From positions 1,663,429 to 1,727,428 of the forward strand of contig NZ_JH376420.1 of NCBI RefSeq assembly GCF_000233455.1: a stretch of 64,000 nt of DNA. Direction: 5' to 3'. The notes below the pieces were generated by a model, which saw only the letters and a list, made by a program, of their open reading frames with translations, did no database searches and had not been told where the DNA came from. The stretch comes from [Clostridium] citroniae WAL-17108 (GTDB taxonomy: Bacteria; Bacillota; Clostridia; Lachnospirales; Lachnospiraceae). Of the stretch, positions 1 through 8,198 are shown piece after piece; within the stretch, counting starts at the first letter, position 1; each line of letters begins with the position of its first letter. Position numbers and translations under genes: made by a program.

Positions 1-1088
1 TCACTGCAATAGCCCTTCTCCTGGGAGGGTGTTCCTCCGGTCTTTCCCAGTCCTCCGGCCCGCCCGGATCCCAGGCCCTTGCAGCGTCAGGCTCTGAGGG
101 ACAGGACTTAAGGGTCCATTTTATTGACGTGGGGCAAGGGGACAGCATATTGGTCCAGTCGGACGGGCATTTCATGCTCATTGACGCAGGGGAAAACAAC
201 CAGGCGGACACCGTCATCCGGTATCTGCAGCAGGCCGGGGTCACTGAGCTGGACTATGTGATCGGAACCCATCCCCATTCCGACCACATCGGTGGCCTGG
301 ACAAGGTGATCGGCCAATTTACTGTGAAAAAAGTCATCCTGCCCCCTGTGGAGCACACATCCAGGACCTTTGAGGACCTGCTGGATTCCATTTCCAATAA
401 GGGGCTTAAGATCACCAAGCCGGTTCCGGGCACTTCCTATTCCCTGGGCGCAGCCGCCTTCACCATTGTGGCTCCTGCAGCGGATTACGGAAATGACCTG
501 AACAACTGGTCCGTGGGCATCCGCCTGACCTATGGGGATAACAGCTTCCTCATGTGCGGCGATGCGGAAAAGGATGCTGAGGAGGATATGGTAAACAGCG
601 GCGCGGTGCTGTCTGCCGATGTGCTGAAAGCGGGTCACCATGGCAGCAGCACCTCCACCAGCGATGCATTTTTTAAAAAGGTATCCCCCAGCTATGTGGT
701 GATCCAATGCGGCAAGGACAACTCCTACGGTCATCCCCACAAAGAGACCATGGAAAAGCTGGAACAGGCCGGATGCCGCATTTTCCGCACCGATAAGCAG
801 GGAACCATCATTGCGGACAGCGATGGAAGCAAGATCACCTGGACAACCATATCGGGACAGATTGGAACGGAGCAGACCGGGGCGGGACAGACCGGGACCG
901 GGCAGACCGGGGCGGGACAGACCGGGACCGGGCAGACGTACATACTCAATACCAACACAAAGAAATTCCATGTGCCGGAGTGCTCCTCAGTGAGCCAGAT
1001 CCGGGACGGAAACCGCCGGGAGGTCACCTCCACCCGCGATGAACTGACAGAGGCGGGCTACGCTCCCTGTAAGCAGTGCAATCCATAG
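1..1088 (+). CDS. ComEC-like MBL-fold hydrolase, secreted lipoprotein (5' end outside window)
   Basis: The frame is open from base 3, and the first residues read LLLGGCSS, a lipobox, so the true start lies just left of the window and the protein is probably lipid-anchored outside the cell. The metallo-beta-lactamase fold follows: HFIDVGQGDSIL, the metal motif THPHSDHIGG, GDAEKD and LKAGHHGSS. This is the layout of the hydrolase domain of ComEC/Rec2. After a GAGQTGTGQT repeat linker comes a Cys-rich tail (YILNTNTKKFHVPECSS ... CKQCNP), a small putative metal-binding module known behind secreted nucleases and MBL proteins. A DUF3006 gene follows closely. Family assignment is firm; the substrate (nucleic acid or phosphodiester) is inferred. 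Confidence 0.88.
   Translation, partial: TAIALLLGGCSSGLSQSSGPPGSQALAASGSEGQDLRVHFIDVGQGDSILVQSDGHFMLIDAGENNQADTVIRYLQQAGVTELDYVIGTHPHSDHIGGLDKVIGQFTVKKVILPPVEHTSRTFEDLLDSISNKGLKITKPVPGTSYSLGAAAFTIVAPAADYGNDLNNWSVGIRLTYGDNSFLMCGDAEKDAEEDMVNSGAVLSADVLKAGHHGSSTSTSDAFFKKVSPSYVVIQCGKDNSYGHPHKETMEKLEQAGCRIFRTDKQGTIIADSDGSKITWTTISGQIGTEQTGAGQTGTGQTGAGQTGTGQTYILNTNTKKFHVPECSSVSQIRDGNRREVTSTRDELTEAGYAPCKQCNP
873..932 (+). repeat. Two exact 30-bp tandem repeats in the MBL-protein linker
   Basis: A 30-bp unit beginning CAGACCGGGG occurs twice head to tail (873-902, 903-932), encoding the QTGAGQTGTG linker between the hydrolase and the Cys-rich tail. Unit length is a multiple of three, so copy-number change would only alter linker length. 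Confidence 0.85.
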
Positions 1089-1145
1089 TGATCTTAACCC
1101 GCAGTGATCTTAGACCAAACATAATATATGAGAAAGGGGTTTTTT

Positions 1146-1358
1146 ATGAAATACATTATCGACCGCCTGGAGGAAGAAATGGCTGTGTGTGAAAATGAGT
1201 CCAGGGAAATGATCCCCATTCCCCTAAAGGAGCTCCCTCCCGGGGCACAAGAGGGGGATGTGATCCTGGAACAGGAGGGCGTCTTCTGCGTGGATGCAGG
1301 TGCAACCGAAAAACGGCGCAGGCAAATGCGCAGGAAACTTATGGATCTATATGAGTAA
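1146..1358 (+). CDS. DUF3006 family protein
   Basis: A 70-residue protein starting MKYIIDRLEEEMAVCE, the signature of DUF3006, ending in basic RRRQMRRKLMDLYE. An upstream in-frame ATG at 1128 precedes the ribosome site AGAAAGGGG (1131-1139), so the start at 1146 is the supported one. DUF3006 genes are commonly found next to ComEC-like MBL hydrolases, as here (57 bp apart), which suggests a joint role, but no biochemical function is known. The protein is small, acidic in the middle and has no membrane segment. Confidence 0.82.
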   Translation: MKYIIDRLEEEMAVCENESREMIPIPLKELPPGAQEGDVILEQEGVFCVDAGATEKRRRQMRRKLMDLYE

Positions 1359-1377
1359 TGTTTTTTATTTTTTACTC

Positions 1378-1406
1378 TTGCGCCTTTTTCCTATTAATGA
1401 TACCAT
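1378..1406 (+). promoter_or_regulatory. Possible promoter of asnA
   Basis: TTGCGC (1378-1383) and TACCAT (1401-1406) are 17 bp apart, upstream of asnA and behind the DUF3006 stop. Both boxes are imperfect. Confidence 0.35.
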
Positions 1407-1444
1407 AAGAAAATACGCTAATCGATTATTTGGAGGTTTGTTAA

Positions 1445-2452
1445 ATGGAACTCATTTTACCTGAACACTATGACCCCCGGCTTAGTATCCGGGAGACACA
1501 GGACGCAATCAAATACATACGTGATACATTCCAGAAAGAGATGGGACGGGAAATGCACCTGGAGCGTATCTCCGCCCCCCTTTTTGTGGAACGCAGCAGC
1601 GGTCTCAATGACAACCTAAACGGTACGGAGCGTCCCGTGGCATTTGATATGCTGGGACTGCCCGGGGAAACCCTGGAGGTAGTGCACTCCCTTGCCAAGT
1701 GGAAACGTATGGCATTAAAGGAATACGGCTTTCAGCCGGGCGAAGGCCTTTATACCAACATGAACGCCATCCGAAGGGATGAGGAGCTGGATAATCTCCA
1801 CTCCTGCTATGTGGACCAGTGGGACTGGGAGCGGGTAATCACCAAGGAACAAAGGACCCTGGACACCCTGATGGAAACAGTCCGCGAGATATTTAAGATC
1901 ATCAAGCACATGCAGCATGAAGTATGGTACAAATATCCGGAAGCCGTAAAGCACCTTCCAAAGGAGATCTTTTTTATCACTACCCGGGAACTGGAGGATC
2001 TGTATCCGGACCGTACGCCCAAGGAACGGGAGAACCTGATCACCAGGGAACACGGATGTGTCTTCCTTATGCAGATCGGCGACAAGTTAAAGGGCGGGGA
2101 ACCCCATGACGGCCGCGCGCCTGACTATGATGACTGGAGCCTGAACGGCGACATCCTGTTCTGGTTCGACCACCTCCAGTGCGCGCTGGAGATTTCCAGC
2201 ATGGGAATCCGTGTGGATGAAAAAGCCCTGGAGCAACAGCTTAAAAAGGCCGGCTGCGAGGACCGCCGTACCCTTCCATACCACCAGATGCTTTTAAACG
2301 GGGAACTTCCCTACACCATCGGCGGCGGTATCGGACAGTCCCGTCTGTGCATGCTTTTGCTGGACCGCGCCCACATCGGAGAGGTCCAGGCCAGCATCTG
2401 GCCCGGTGAAATGCGGGAAACATGCAGGGAACATAATATTTTCCTTTTATAA
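1445..2452 (+). CDS. asnA: Aspartate--ammonia ligase
   Basis: A 335-residue AsnA, the ammonia-dependent asparagine synthetase that makes asparagine from aspartate, ammonia and ATP in the cytoplasm. The length matches the family (about 330). Recognisable blocks are [20 protein letters not shown] near residue 50, [12 protein letters not shown] near 120, and the C-terminal [14 protein letters not shown] of the class II synthetase-like fold. The start is set by GGAGG (1432-1436), 8 bp upstream. It appears monocistronic, with a terminator 30 bp after the stop and its own possible promoter. Confidence 0.96.
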   Translation: MELILPEHYDPRLSIRETQDAIKYIRDTFQKEMGREMHLERISAPLFVERSSGLNDNLNGTERPVAFDMLGLPGETLEVVHSLAKWKRMALKEYGFQPGEGLYTNMNAIRRDEELDNLHSCYVDQWDWERVITKEQRTLDTLMETVREIFKIIKHMQHEVWYKYPEAVKHLPKEIFFITTRELEDLYPDRTPKERENLITREHGCVFLMQIGDKLKGGEPHDGRAPDYDDWSLNGDILFWFDHLQCALEISSMGIRVDEKALEQQLKKAGCEDRRTLPYHQMLLNGELPYTIGGGIGQSRLCMLLLDRAHIGEVQASIWPGEMRETCREHNIFLL

Positions 2453-2484
2453 TACCTGTTCAAACTGATTTCTGTATCAAGACC

Positions 2485-2527
2485 ATCCCGGACCGGGACT
2501 GCGATTTCCCCGGTGCGGGATGTTTTT
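2485..2527 (+). terminator. Rho-independent terminator of asnA
   Basis: ATCCCGGACCGGG (2485-2497) pairs with CCCGGTGCGGGAT (2509-2521) with one mismatch, followed by GTTTTTATT. Confidence 0.8.
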
Positions 2528-2626
2528 ATTATATATTTCCGTTTCACTGGATTTTCCTTCAAATGCCTGTTGACATCCGGCCATTTCTAATATAGCATAC
2601 ATATGGGTTAAATTACGGAGGAGAAA

Positions 2627-2669
2627 TGCCGCATATCCGGGTATATACCGATATCCCTTTGATGCGGCA
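2627..2669 (+). other. Hairpin in the leader of the TRIC-family gene
   Basis: TGCCGCAT (2627-2634) and ATGCGGCA (2662-2669) form a stem directly before the ribosome site of the next gene. There is no T-tract. It could modulate translation or be a stability element; no known riboswitch was recognised. Confidence 0.4.
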
Positions 2670-2683
2670 GAACGGAGAATCTT

Positions 2684-3340
2684 ATGGAATTTCATGTTTC
2701 AATCTTTTTTATCATTGAGGTGATCGGCACCATTGCATTTGCCTCATCAGGCGCCATGGTTGCCATTAAGCAGCAGCTGGATCTGCTTGGCGTGGTGGTC
2801 CTGGGCGTCACCACTGCGGTGGGCGGCGGAATGATGCGGGATATCATACTGGGAAATGTCCCTCCCAGCCTGTTTATGAATCCCGTCTATGTCCTCACAG
2901 CATTCATTACGGTCCTGGTACTGTTCATTGTTGTACGCCTGAACCAAAAGATACTGGAAAGCCGCTACATTGCGGCATATGAAAAAATGATGAATATCTT
3001 TGATGCCATTGGTCTGGCCGCCTTCACTGTAACGGGCATTGATACCGCGGTACTGGCGGGATATGAGGACTATCATTTCCTGTCCGTGTTCCTGGGTGTG
3101 CTCACCGGGGTCGGAGGCGGGGTGCTCAGGGATATCATGGCCGGGCAGACCCCCTACATCCTGCGCAAACACGTGTACGCCAGCGCTTCCATTGCCGGCG
3201 CCCTGTGCTATGTGTTCCTAAGTGACTGGCTGACCGGGGATGCGTCCATGATCGTTGGCGCCCTGGTGGTCATCCTCATACGTCTGCTGGCCACCCGATA
3301 CTGCTGGAACCTGCCCACCGCCACCAGGAAGCAGAAATAA
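2684..3340 (+). CDS. TRIC cation channel family membrane protein (YadS/UPF0126)
   Basis: A 218-residue polytopic membrane protein made of two homologous halves, each with the family motif GGGxxRD: TTAVGGGMMRDIILG near residue 50 and TGVGGGVLRDIMAG near 145. Hydrophobic segments alternate through the length, consistent with seven helices. Bacterial TRIC proteins form trimeric monovalent-cation channels; the ion and physiological role here are inferred from the family. GGAGA lies 8 bp before the ATG. It is followed by a terminator that overlaps the stop of the convergent gene. Confidence 0.9.
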   Translation: MEFHVSIFFIIEVIGTIAFASSGAMVAIKQQLDLLGVVVLGVTTAVGGGMMRDIILGNVPPSLFMNPVYVLTAFITVLVLFIVVRLNQKILESRYIAAYEKMMNIFDAIGLAAFTVTGIDTAVLAGYEDYHFLSVFLGVLTGVGGGVLRDIMAGQTPYILRKHVYASASIAGALCYVFLSDWLTGDASMIVGALVVILIRLLATRYCWNLPTATRKQK

Positions 3341-3371
3341 AAATGGATCATATTGCTGTACCCTTTAATCA

Positions 3372-3396
3372 CAGGCCGGTCATCCGGCCTGTTTTT
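3372..3396 (+). terminator. Terminator between convergent genes
   Basis: CAGGCCGG (3372-3379), loop TCAT, CCGGCCTG (3384-3391), then TTTTT. The stop codon of the minus-strand methyltransferase (3380-3382) lies in the loop. Confidence 0.85.
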
Positions 3397-4219
3397 CTAT
3401 GAGTATGGCAATGGTGGGACCATCCTCCCTGCAAGGGCTTCCCGCCACATCCCCCAGCACTCCACATACCCCAAAACCGGCTTCCCCGGCTTCCCTGACC
3501 AACATTTCCTTTGTAAAATATGTGTTCCACAGGCAGTATGCCTTTGTTTCCCTCTCTCCGATCACAGTAACCTGCTCCAGTGTCACATGGTCCGTACAGC
3601 GGTATTTCCCCGTCAACGCTATATATCCCTCCTTTTTCCAGAAGCCCCCCTTTGGACAGGTTTCCCATGTCTGCAGTTCCTCAAAGCGCCTATAGCTTTC
3701 CATTGAAAAGACATCCAGCAGCACCTTTCCCCCTGGCCTTAGATGGTTATACAGGTTTCTTAAAAGAGTTCTCCTTTCGTGATCCGGCAGCACCCCGTAA
3801 TCACAGTATATCATCACAGCCGCATCAAAGGTTTCCTCCAGTTCCATGGCCAGATAGTTCTGGCAATAATAGGTGATATCCAATCCCTGACTTGCCGCTG
3901 AATCCCTGGCGTATTGAACGGACCGCCTGGAAAGATCCATACCAGTTGTCCCATATCCCATTTTGGCAAACCGTTCCGTGTACAGCCCAGGACCGCAGCC
4001 CACATCGAGAATACGGGGATACTTTGCAGGGGGCATTATTTCCCCGATCCACGCTGCCGACCGTTGGATAAATTCCAGCTTCCTACTTGCCCCTTCAAAA
4101 TCCGGAGCAAGATGGGCTTTTAGCATCTCCCCGGAAATGTGCTCATCATCCCAGAATGCCGCCTCTGTCTTTTGGTAAAGGTCCGGCCTGTCTAAAAACT
4201 GTATCATGTGTTTGTACAT
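3380..4219 (-). CDS. Class I SAM-dependent methyltransferase
   Basis: About 279 residues with a Rossmann-fold SAM site: motif I ILDVGCGPGLYTERFA near residue 75, an acidic strand end GMDLS, and the post-motif DAAVMIYCDYGVLPDHERR typical of SAM methyltransferases. The acceptor substrate cannot be read from sequence. The longest frame starts at 4237, but AAGGAGG lies inside it (4224-4230), so ATG at 4222 or 4219 is the likelier start; 4219 gives 7-bp spacing. It stands alone, convergent with the channel gene. Confidence 0.82.
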   Translation of the reverse strand: MYKHMIQFLDRPDLYQKTEAAFWDDEHISGEMLKAHLAPDFEGASRKLEFIQRSAAWIGEIMPPAKYPRILDVGCGPGLYTERFAKMGYGTTGMDLSRRSVQYARDSAASQGLDITYYCQNYLAMELEETFDAAVMIYCDYGVLPDHERRTLLRNLYNHLRPGGKVLLDVFSMESYRRFEELQTWETCPKGGFWKKEGYIALTGKYRCTDHVTLEQVTVIGERETKAYCLWNTYFTKEMLVREAGEAGFGVCGVLGDVAGSPCREDGPTIAILIEKQAG

Positions 4220-4260
4220 CATCCATCCTCCTTGCAATCATTTTTAAACGGTACACGTTT

Positions 4261-4319
4261 ATTGACCTGGAAATAATAAAACCGCAGATTTTACTCCGCG
4301 GTTTTCTTTCCAGGTCAAT
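4261..4319 (-). terminator. Long imperfect hairpin, bidirectional terminator
   Basis: ATTGACCTGGAAA (4261-4273) pairs with TTTCCAGGTCAAT (4307-4319), and AAACCGC pairs with GCGGTTT inside it, an unusually long stem. It lies 275 bp past the Na/Pi cotransporter stop and just upstream of the methyltransferase. Confidence 0.65.
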
Positions 4320-4593
4320 GAAAGTGTGAGCAGAGTAAAATCAAATACCGGGTACAAAAACAGAACTGTCAGAACAGCTGCCTTTGATCCGATCCAATTG
4401 ATTTTATCCGCTCTTTTCCAGTCACACCCATGCCACTGATTCTGTGTCATCTGATATGCCGGACCTTCATCACCTTTTTCTTTTTGTTACGTTTGTTTTA
4501 TGGTACTATCTTACACCGCCCGGCCTTCCCGGTCAACCGTCTTTTCAGGTTCCCGGCCCTATGCCGCTCTGTTTAGAACCTGTACCTCCCGTC

Positions 4594-6267
4594 CTATGAT
4601 GCAATTGCGGCCGCAGCCGTCTGTCCCCCGTCACCGGGACGCTCAATAGCGGCATATGCCTGGGCAATGTTGAGCATATGGTCACCGATCCTCTCATAAT
4701 CGGTAAGCATCTCGGAATACAGAATGGAGGATTCCACATTGCAGTTTCCTTCACGCATCCGGTCAATCTGATTCTGGCGGAACTTCAGGGTGATATCATC
4801 AATCCTCTGCTCGATCTCCTCCGCCATGGAAAGCCTGAACTCGGGGTCACCGTCCGCTGCCCTGCGCAGGATGCCCATTCCCTCCCTGCAGGTTTCTTCC
4901 ATGGTCTTAAACTCCTTCTGGGCATATCCGGAAAATGATAACCCTTTCTGCTCAATGGTCTCGGCATATTCCGCCAGGTTCATGGCATGGTCCCCGATAC
5001 GCTCAATATTGCCCAGGATCGTATACATACGGTTCAGGGTGTCCACATCCTTGGGCGTCTGGTCCAAAACAAGTATCTTGGATATCTTTTTGGAGATCCT
5101 CACATTGCTCAGGTCGATCTCCTCTTCCCTTTCCTCAATGGGATGGATCCCATCATTTCCAGGCCCGTTGGCCACTGCCATAAAACTCTCCGACACATTC
5201 ACCGCAGCTGTATCCAGCATCTGGGTGATCTCATCATGGATCTGGCTGATGGCAATGGTGGAAACACCCAGATGGTGCTTGGATGCCATAAGGTCCTCAA
5301 ACCACCTGTCCGCATCCTTTACCGGTACCTGTTTGTCAGGAAGAAGGGCGATGGCGATCTTCTCAAGCATAGAGCCGAAGGGAAGAAGGATCAGGGTGGT
5401 GCTTATATTGAATATGGTATGGACATTGGCGATCTGGGCCACAGGATTATCCGGGGTCAGGCCTGCCACAAAGTCTGTAAACGGAGTGAGGATACAGAGC
5501 GTCACAAAGAGTGCGGTTCCGATCACATTAAACATCAGGTGGATCAGGGTGGTCCGCTTCGCATTCCTGCTTGTTCCCACTGAAGCCAGCAGCGCCGTGA
5601 TACAGGTACCGATGTTCTGGCCAAAGAGCACGAACACGGCACTGTGCAGGTTGATCACGCCGCCCATGGCCAATGCCTGGAGGATACCAACGGATGCGGA
5701 TGAGGACTGTATGATGGCTGTGAATACAGCGCCCACAAGGATCCCCAGAAGCGGGTTGGAGAATTTAGTCACCATATGGATAAAGGTCTGGGAATCACGC
5801 AGAGGAACCATTGCATCGCTCATCATTCCCATTCCGATGAACAGCACACCGATACCGGCCACGATCCCGCCCACATGCTGTACCTTCTTATTCTTTACAA
5901 AGATCAAAAGCATAACGCCCACAAAGGCGATCAAGGGGGCCAGGGCGCCTATGTCCAGGGCGATCAGCTGTCCGGTGATGGTGGTTCCCACATTGGCGCC
6001 CATGATGATCCATACAGCCTGTTTCAGGGTCATAAGCCCAGAGTTAACAAAACCCACTGTCATGACCGTGGTGGCTGAGGATGACTGGATCAGGGCCGTG
6101 ATTCCCGCGCCTACCAGCACTCCCAAAAAACGGTTGGCTGTAAGCCGTTCCAAAATCTGCTTCATCCGGTTTCCTGCCACTGCTTCCAGATTGGTACTCA
6201 TCATCTGCATACCATACATAAACAGCGCAAGGCCGCCAAGCAGGCTTAAAACCAATTCTACTCCCAT
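4594..6267 (-). CDS. Na/Pi cotransporter family protein with PhoU-like tail
   Basis: A 557-residue NptA/YjbB-type phosphate transporter. The N-terminal half is polytopic and carries two QSSS repeats characteristic of the family: TALIQSSSATTVMTVG near residue 60 and TAIIQSSSASVG near 185. The last 200 residues (IHDEITQMLDTAAVNVSES ... YERIGDHMLNIAQAYAA) form two PhoU-like helical repeats with NIERIGDHAMN, found in the long members. It should move phosphate with sodium, import or export. The start has AAGGAGA upstream. A promoter and TTTACA-type Pho boxes lie about 250-320 bp upstream, supporting control by phosphate starvation. Confidence 0.93.
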   Translation of the reverse strand: MGVELVLSLLGGLALFMYGMQMMSTNLEAVAGNRMKQILERLTANRFLGVLVGAGITALIQSSSATTVMTVGFVNSGLMTLKQAVWIIMGANVGTTITGQLIALDIGALAPLIAFVGVMLLIFVKNKKVQHVGGIVAGIGVLFIGMGMMSDAMVPLRDSQTFIHMVTKFSNPLLGILVGAVFTAIIQSSSASVGILQALAMGGVINLHSAVFVLFGQNIGTCITALLASVGTSRNAKRTTLIHLMFNVIGTALFVTLCILTPFTDFVAGLTPDNPVAQIANVHTIFNISTTLILLPFGSMLEKIAIALLPDKQVPVKDADRWFEDLMASKHHLGVSTIAISQIHDEITQMLDTAAVNVSESFMAVANGPGNDGIHPIEEREEEIDLSNVRISKKISKILVLDQTPKDVDTLNRMYTILGNIERIGDHAMNLAEYAETIEQKGLSFSGYAQKEFKTMEETCREGMGILRRAADGDPEFRLSMAEEIEQRIDDITLKFRQNQIDRMREGNCNVESSILYSEMLTDYERIGDHMLNIAQAYAAIERPGDGGQTAAAAIAS

Positions 6268-6364
6268 GTGTTTTCTCCTTTTGTCTTAAGGGATTCAAGG
6301 TTTCCCTATATTATCATTTTTTGGATATTATCTGTCCTTATTCCCTAAAAATGCGCAAAAATAT

Positions 6365-6406
6365 GGCATAGCCCGCCATCTTACGTACAAGATCGCAGGT
6401 TATGCC
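6365..6406. other. 42-bp interrupted palindrome in the Na/Pi gene leader
   Basis: GGCATA (6365-6370) pairs with TATGCC (6401-6406), and ATCTT with AAGAT further in; most of the intervening bases also pair, with a few mismatches. On the plus strand seven T follow (6409-6415), so it resembles a terminator pointing away from any known transcript. In the predicted minus-strand transcript it lies in the 5' UTR. Confidence 0.6.
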
Positions 6407-6480
6407 AGTTTTTTTACATGCTTGCGGCATCCTTCAAATCGGGCGAACTCCATGATAATCTGTAGCCTCTTTTCCTATTA

Positions 6481-6508
6481 TTTACTTCATCTTAACATTT
6501 CTTTTACA
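6481..6508 (+). promoter_or_regulatory. Pho-box-like repeats, plus orientation
   Basis: TTTACT (6481), TTAACA (6492) and TTTACA (6503) recur with an exact 11-bp period, the arrangement bound by PhoP in Bacillus-type Pho regulons. They lie just downstream of the predicted Na/Pi gene start site and 290 bp upstream of the divergent lipoprotein gene. Confidence 0.55.
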
Positions 6509-6515
6509 CATACTC

Positions 6516-6544
6516 ATTATACGGGATATTTCATATATCGTCAA
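6516..6544 (-). promoter_or_regulatory. Promoter of the Na/Pi cotransporter gene
   Basis: Read on the minus strand: TTGACG (6544-6539), 17-bp spacer, TATAAT (6521-6516). Near-consensus for the housekeeping sigma factor; predicts a 5' UTR of about 240 bases. Confidence 0.75.
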
Positions 6545-6563
6545 TATAGATTCCCGCCCCGAA

Positions 6564-6591
6564 TGTAAAGTCTATGTAAATTATGTGTAAA
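6564..6591 (-). promoter_or_regulatory. Pho box: three TTTACA repeats with 11-bp period
   Basis: On the minus strand TTTACA occurs at 6591-6586, 6580-6575 and 6569-6564, each separated by 5 bp. This fits PhoP direct repeats and lies about 20 bp upstream of the -35 box of the Na/Pi gene, a place suited to activation. Assignment to PhoP is by family knowledge. Confidence 0.7.
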
Positions 6592-6801
6592 ATTTTATTC
6601 GCCCATACAGATATTTACAATTATGCAATACTCCTTGATTTTTATAATATCCGTTTATTGATAATATTGTGTTTCTTACATTTTCCAAACCATTCTTAAG
6701 ACTTCCAATTATGGTGGAATTCCTTCAGTCCCTGTGATAAAATCCTGAGTATACTACTACTTTTACCAATGAACCATTTTTTATTCAGGAGGAGCAATTA
6801 A

Positions 6802-7425
6802 GTGAAAAAAATAAAGACAGCCATTGGCCTTTTCGTCCTATCCTTATCCCTTTGGGCCTGCAGCCCTTCCGGCAAAAAGCCTGATATGTACATAGAAAAG
6901 GCAGCCCTGACCACGCAGGAGCTGAATATGGCAAAATTACTGGGCGCCGGGGACTCTCCCGCCATATACGATTTTAAGCTGGACGATACGGTGCAGACCA
7001 TCCAGTTTAACACATATGAGCTGGACCAGGGCCAGTGGCGGCTGATGTCCGGAGGGGGAGGCCATCAATTCTCCGATGACACCGGGCGTCTGGCCTTTGA
7101 TTTTCAGGACCTGTCAGAGGGACTTAGGACCGCGTTCCAGAGCAAGGGCGGCAGCGGAGCCACGGCTCACAGCTCAGTTCCCGCCGAGAAGTCCGATGGC
7201 ATGAGCGCCGCCACATCCTTTCTGAACGGACTGACCCAGGTGGACTATGAGGAGGAGATCCCCCTTGCAGTTCAGATCATAACCTCACAGAGCACTGTCT
7301 TATCCTATGATGTGGATCACTATTTTACGCCTGAACAGTATGATTCAAAGGGATATGAGCATGTCTATGCCCTTACGGTGCGTTTCAGCCAGAAGCCCCT
7401 TTCCCAGCTGGACCAGCAGCCCTAA
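6802..7425 (+). CDS. Hypothetical lipoprotein
   Basis: A 207-residue protein beginning with a type II signal peptide, MKKIKTAIGLFVLSLSLWAC, so Cys20 should be lipidated. The start is GTG with AGGAGG (6788-6793) 8 bp upstream. The mature part has no family I recognise; it contains two stretches that look like beta-rich surfaces (DTVQTIQFNTYELDQGQW, VQIITSQSTVLSYDVDHYF) separated by a Ser/Gly-rich linker. An extended -10 (TGATAAAAT) lies about 65 bp upstream. It is divergent from the Na/Pi gene and could share its phosphate control. Confidence 0.8.
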   Translation: MKKIKTAIGLFVLSLSLWACSPSGKKPDMYIEKAALTTQELNMAKLLGAGDSPAIYDFKLDDTVQTIQFNTYELDQGQWRLMSGGGGHQFSDDTGRLAFDFQDLSEGLRTAFQSKGGSGATAHSSVPAEKSDGMSAATSFLNGLTQVDYEEEIPLAVQIITSQSTVLSYDVDHYFTPEQYDSKGYEHVYALTVRFSQKPLSQLDQQP

Positions 7426-7454
7426 AGCCAGGATTCAGGATGCCATGAGACGGA

Positions 7455-7703
7455 ATACGGCCTCATATATCTTATTGGCAATATAGGATGTGTGCCACGC
7501 TTTTTAACCTTTTGATCGGGCTCAACGGCTACACCATCTGCAGCGGCATCCTGAACCGCAACTTAAACGGGGACTCCATCATCGCCGTTCCCCCGGAGAC
7601 AGAGGAATCCATGGAAATAGGGTGGATATCCAACCCCAAACTCCATCTCAGCGGATTTGCACAGCGATATTTAAAGGAGCTTTATAAGCTGACCCGGCAG
7701 TGA
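7455..7703 (+). pseudogene. Remnant of a LysR-family regulator (C-terminal part)
   Basis: The frame open after a TGA near 7450 reads RPHISYWQYRMCATLFNLLI, GLNGYTICSGILNRNL, SIIAVPPETEESMEIGWIS and GFAQRYLKELYKL. This matches the last third of the LysR effector domain, where GYT(I/L)xP and a final helix are usual. No helix-turn-helix or preceding domain is present, so it is a fragment, perhaps left by a deletion. Confidence 0.5.
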
Positions 7704-7705
7704 AT

Positions 7706-7727
7706 GGTCCCTGCCGGCACAGGGACC
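7706..7727 (+). terminator. Hairpin after the LysR remnant
   Basis: GGTCCCTG (7706-7713) pairs with CAGGGACC (7720-7727). No T-run follows, so termination is uncertain. Confidence 0.4.
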
Positions 7728-7851
7728 GCATAAAATATGGAAAATATTTCATCCCATGCTGTTTAATCATCCCAATTCCTGTTTATCATTTATATATAAG
7801 GAAATGAAACAGAAAACCTCAATTTTTTCATGAAAGGATGATGAAAATAAT

Positions 7852-8082
7852 ATGGGACGAAGCTATCATTTATCCAAAGAGCTCAAGCCGGAGCAGGCAA
7901 CGGAGATTCTCCAGGAACTGTGCCACATCCCCGACCTAAAACAAGCCCAGTTCACCAAGGAACTGGACTATCTGAACGTGGAAACAAAGGACCAGGAATA
8001 CTATCATGTGATGTCCCGGGCCGTGAATATCTTCAGCCAGAAGGCTGACGGGTGCAATCTGTCCTTTTCAAAATTCGTATGA
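7852..8082 (+). CDS. Hypothetical protein, 76 residues
   Basis: A small protein (MGRSYHLSKELKPEQATEIL...) preceded by AAAGGATG. The pattern strand-helix (PEQATEILQELCHIPDLKQA)-strand (LDYLNVET)-helix (SRAVNIFSQ) is reminiscent of the ferredoxin-like heavy-metal-associated fold, but the CxxC metal motif is missing, so metal binding is not supported. No partner gene is obvious: it is followed by the ribose operon on the other strand. I do not recognise a family. Confidence 0.65.
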   Translation: MGRSYHLSKELKPEQATEILQELCHIPDLKQAQFTKELDYLNVETKDQEYYHVMSRAVNIFSQKADGCNLSFSKFV

Positions 8083-8106
8083 CTGCCTTGTGTCTGAAAA
8101 ACGTAT

Positions 8107-8141
8107 AAAAAAAGGAGGCTGCAAACTAGGTCTGCAGCCTT
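8107..8141. terminator. Terminator between convergent genes (end of ribose operon)
   Basis: GGAGGCTGCA (8114-8123) pairs with TGCAGCCTTC (8132-8141). On the minus strand it is followed by seven T, ending the ABC operon; it may also serve the plus-strand gene. Confidence 0.85.
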
Positions 8142-8198
8142 CTTATACAGCCGTCCTGTGCAGTCTCCCGGAAGATCTCCCGGAAAGTCTCCTGCCCT

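Noticed and set aside
4259..4450. 63-codon minus-strand ORF with a hydrophobic centre
   Set aside because: Its 3' third is made of the terminator hairpin at 4261-4319, and no proper ribosome site precedes it.
4790..6289. 499-codon open frame on the plus strand
   Set aside because: It is the antisense shadow of the Na/Pi cotransporter; no ribosome site and unusual composition (Ser/Ile/Arg-rich).
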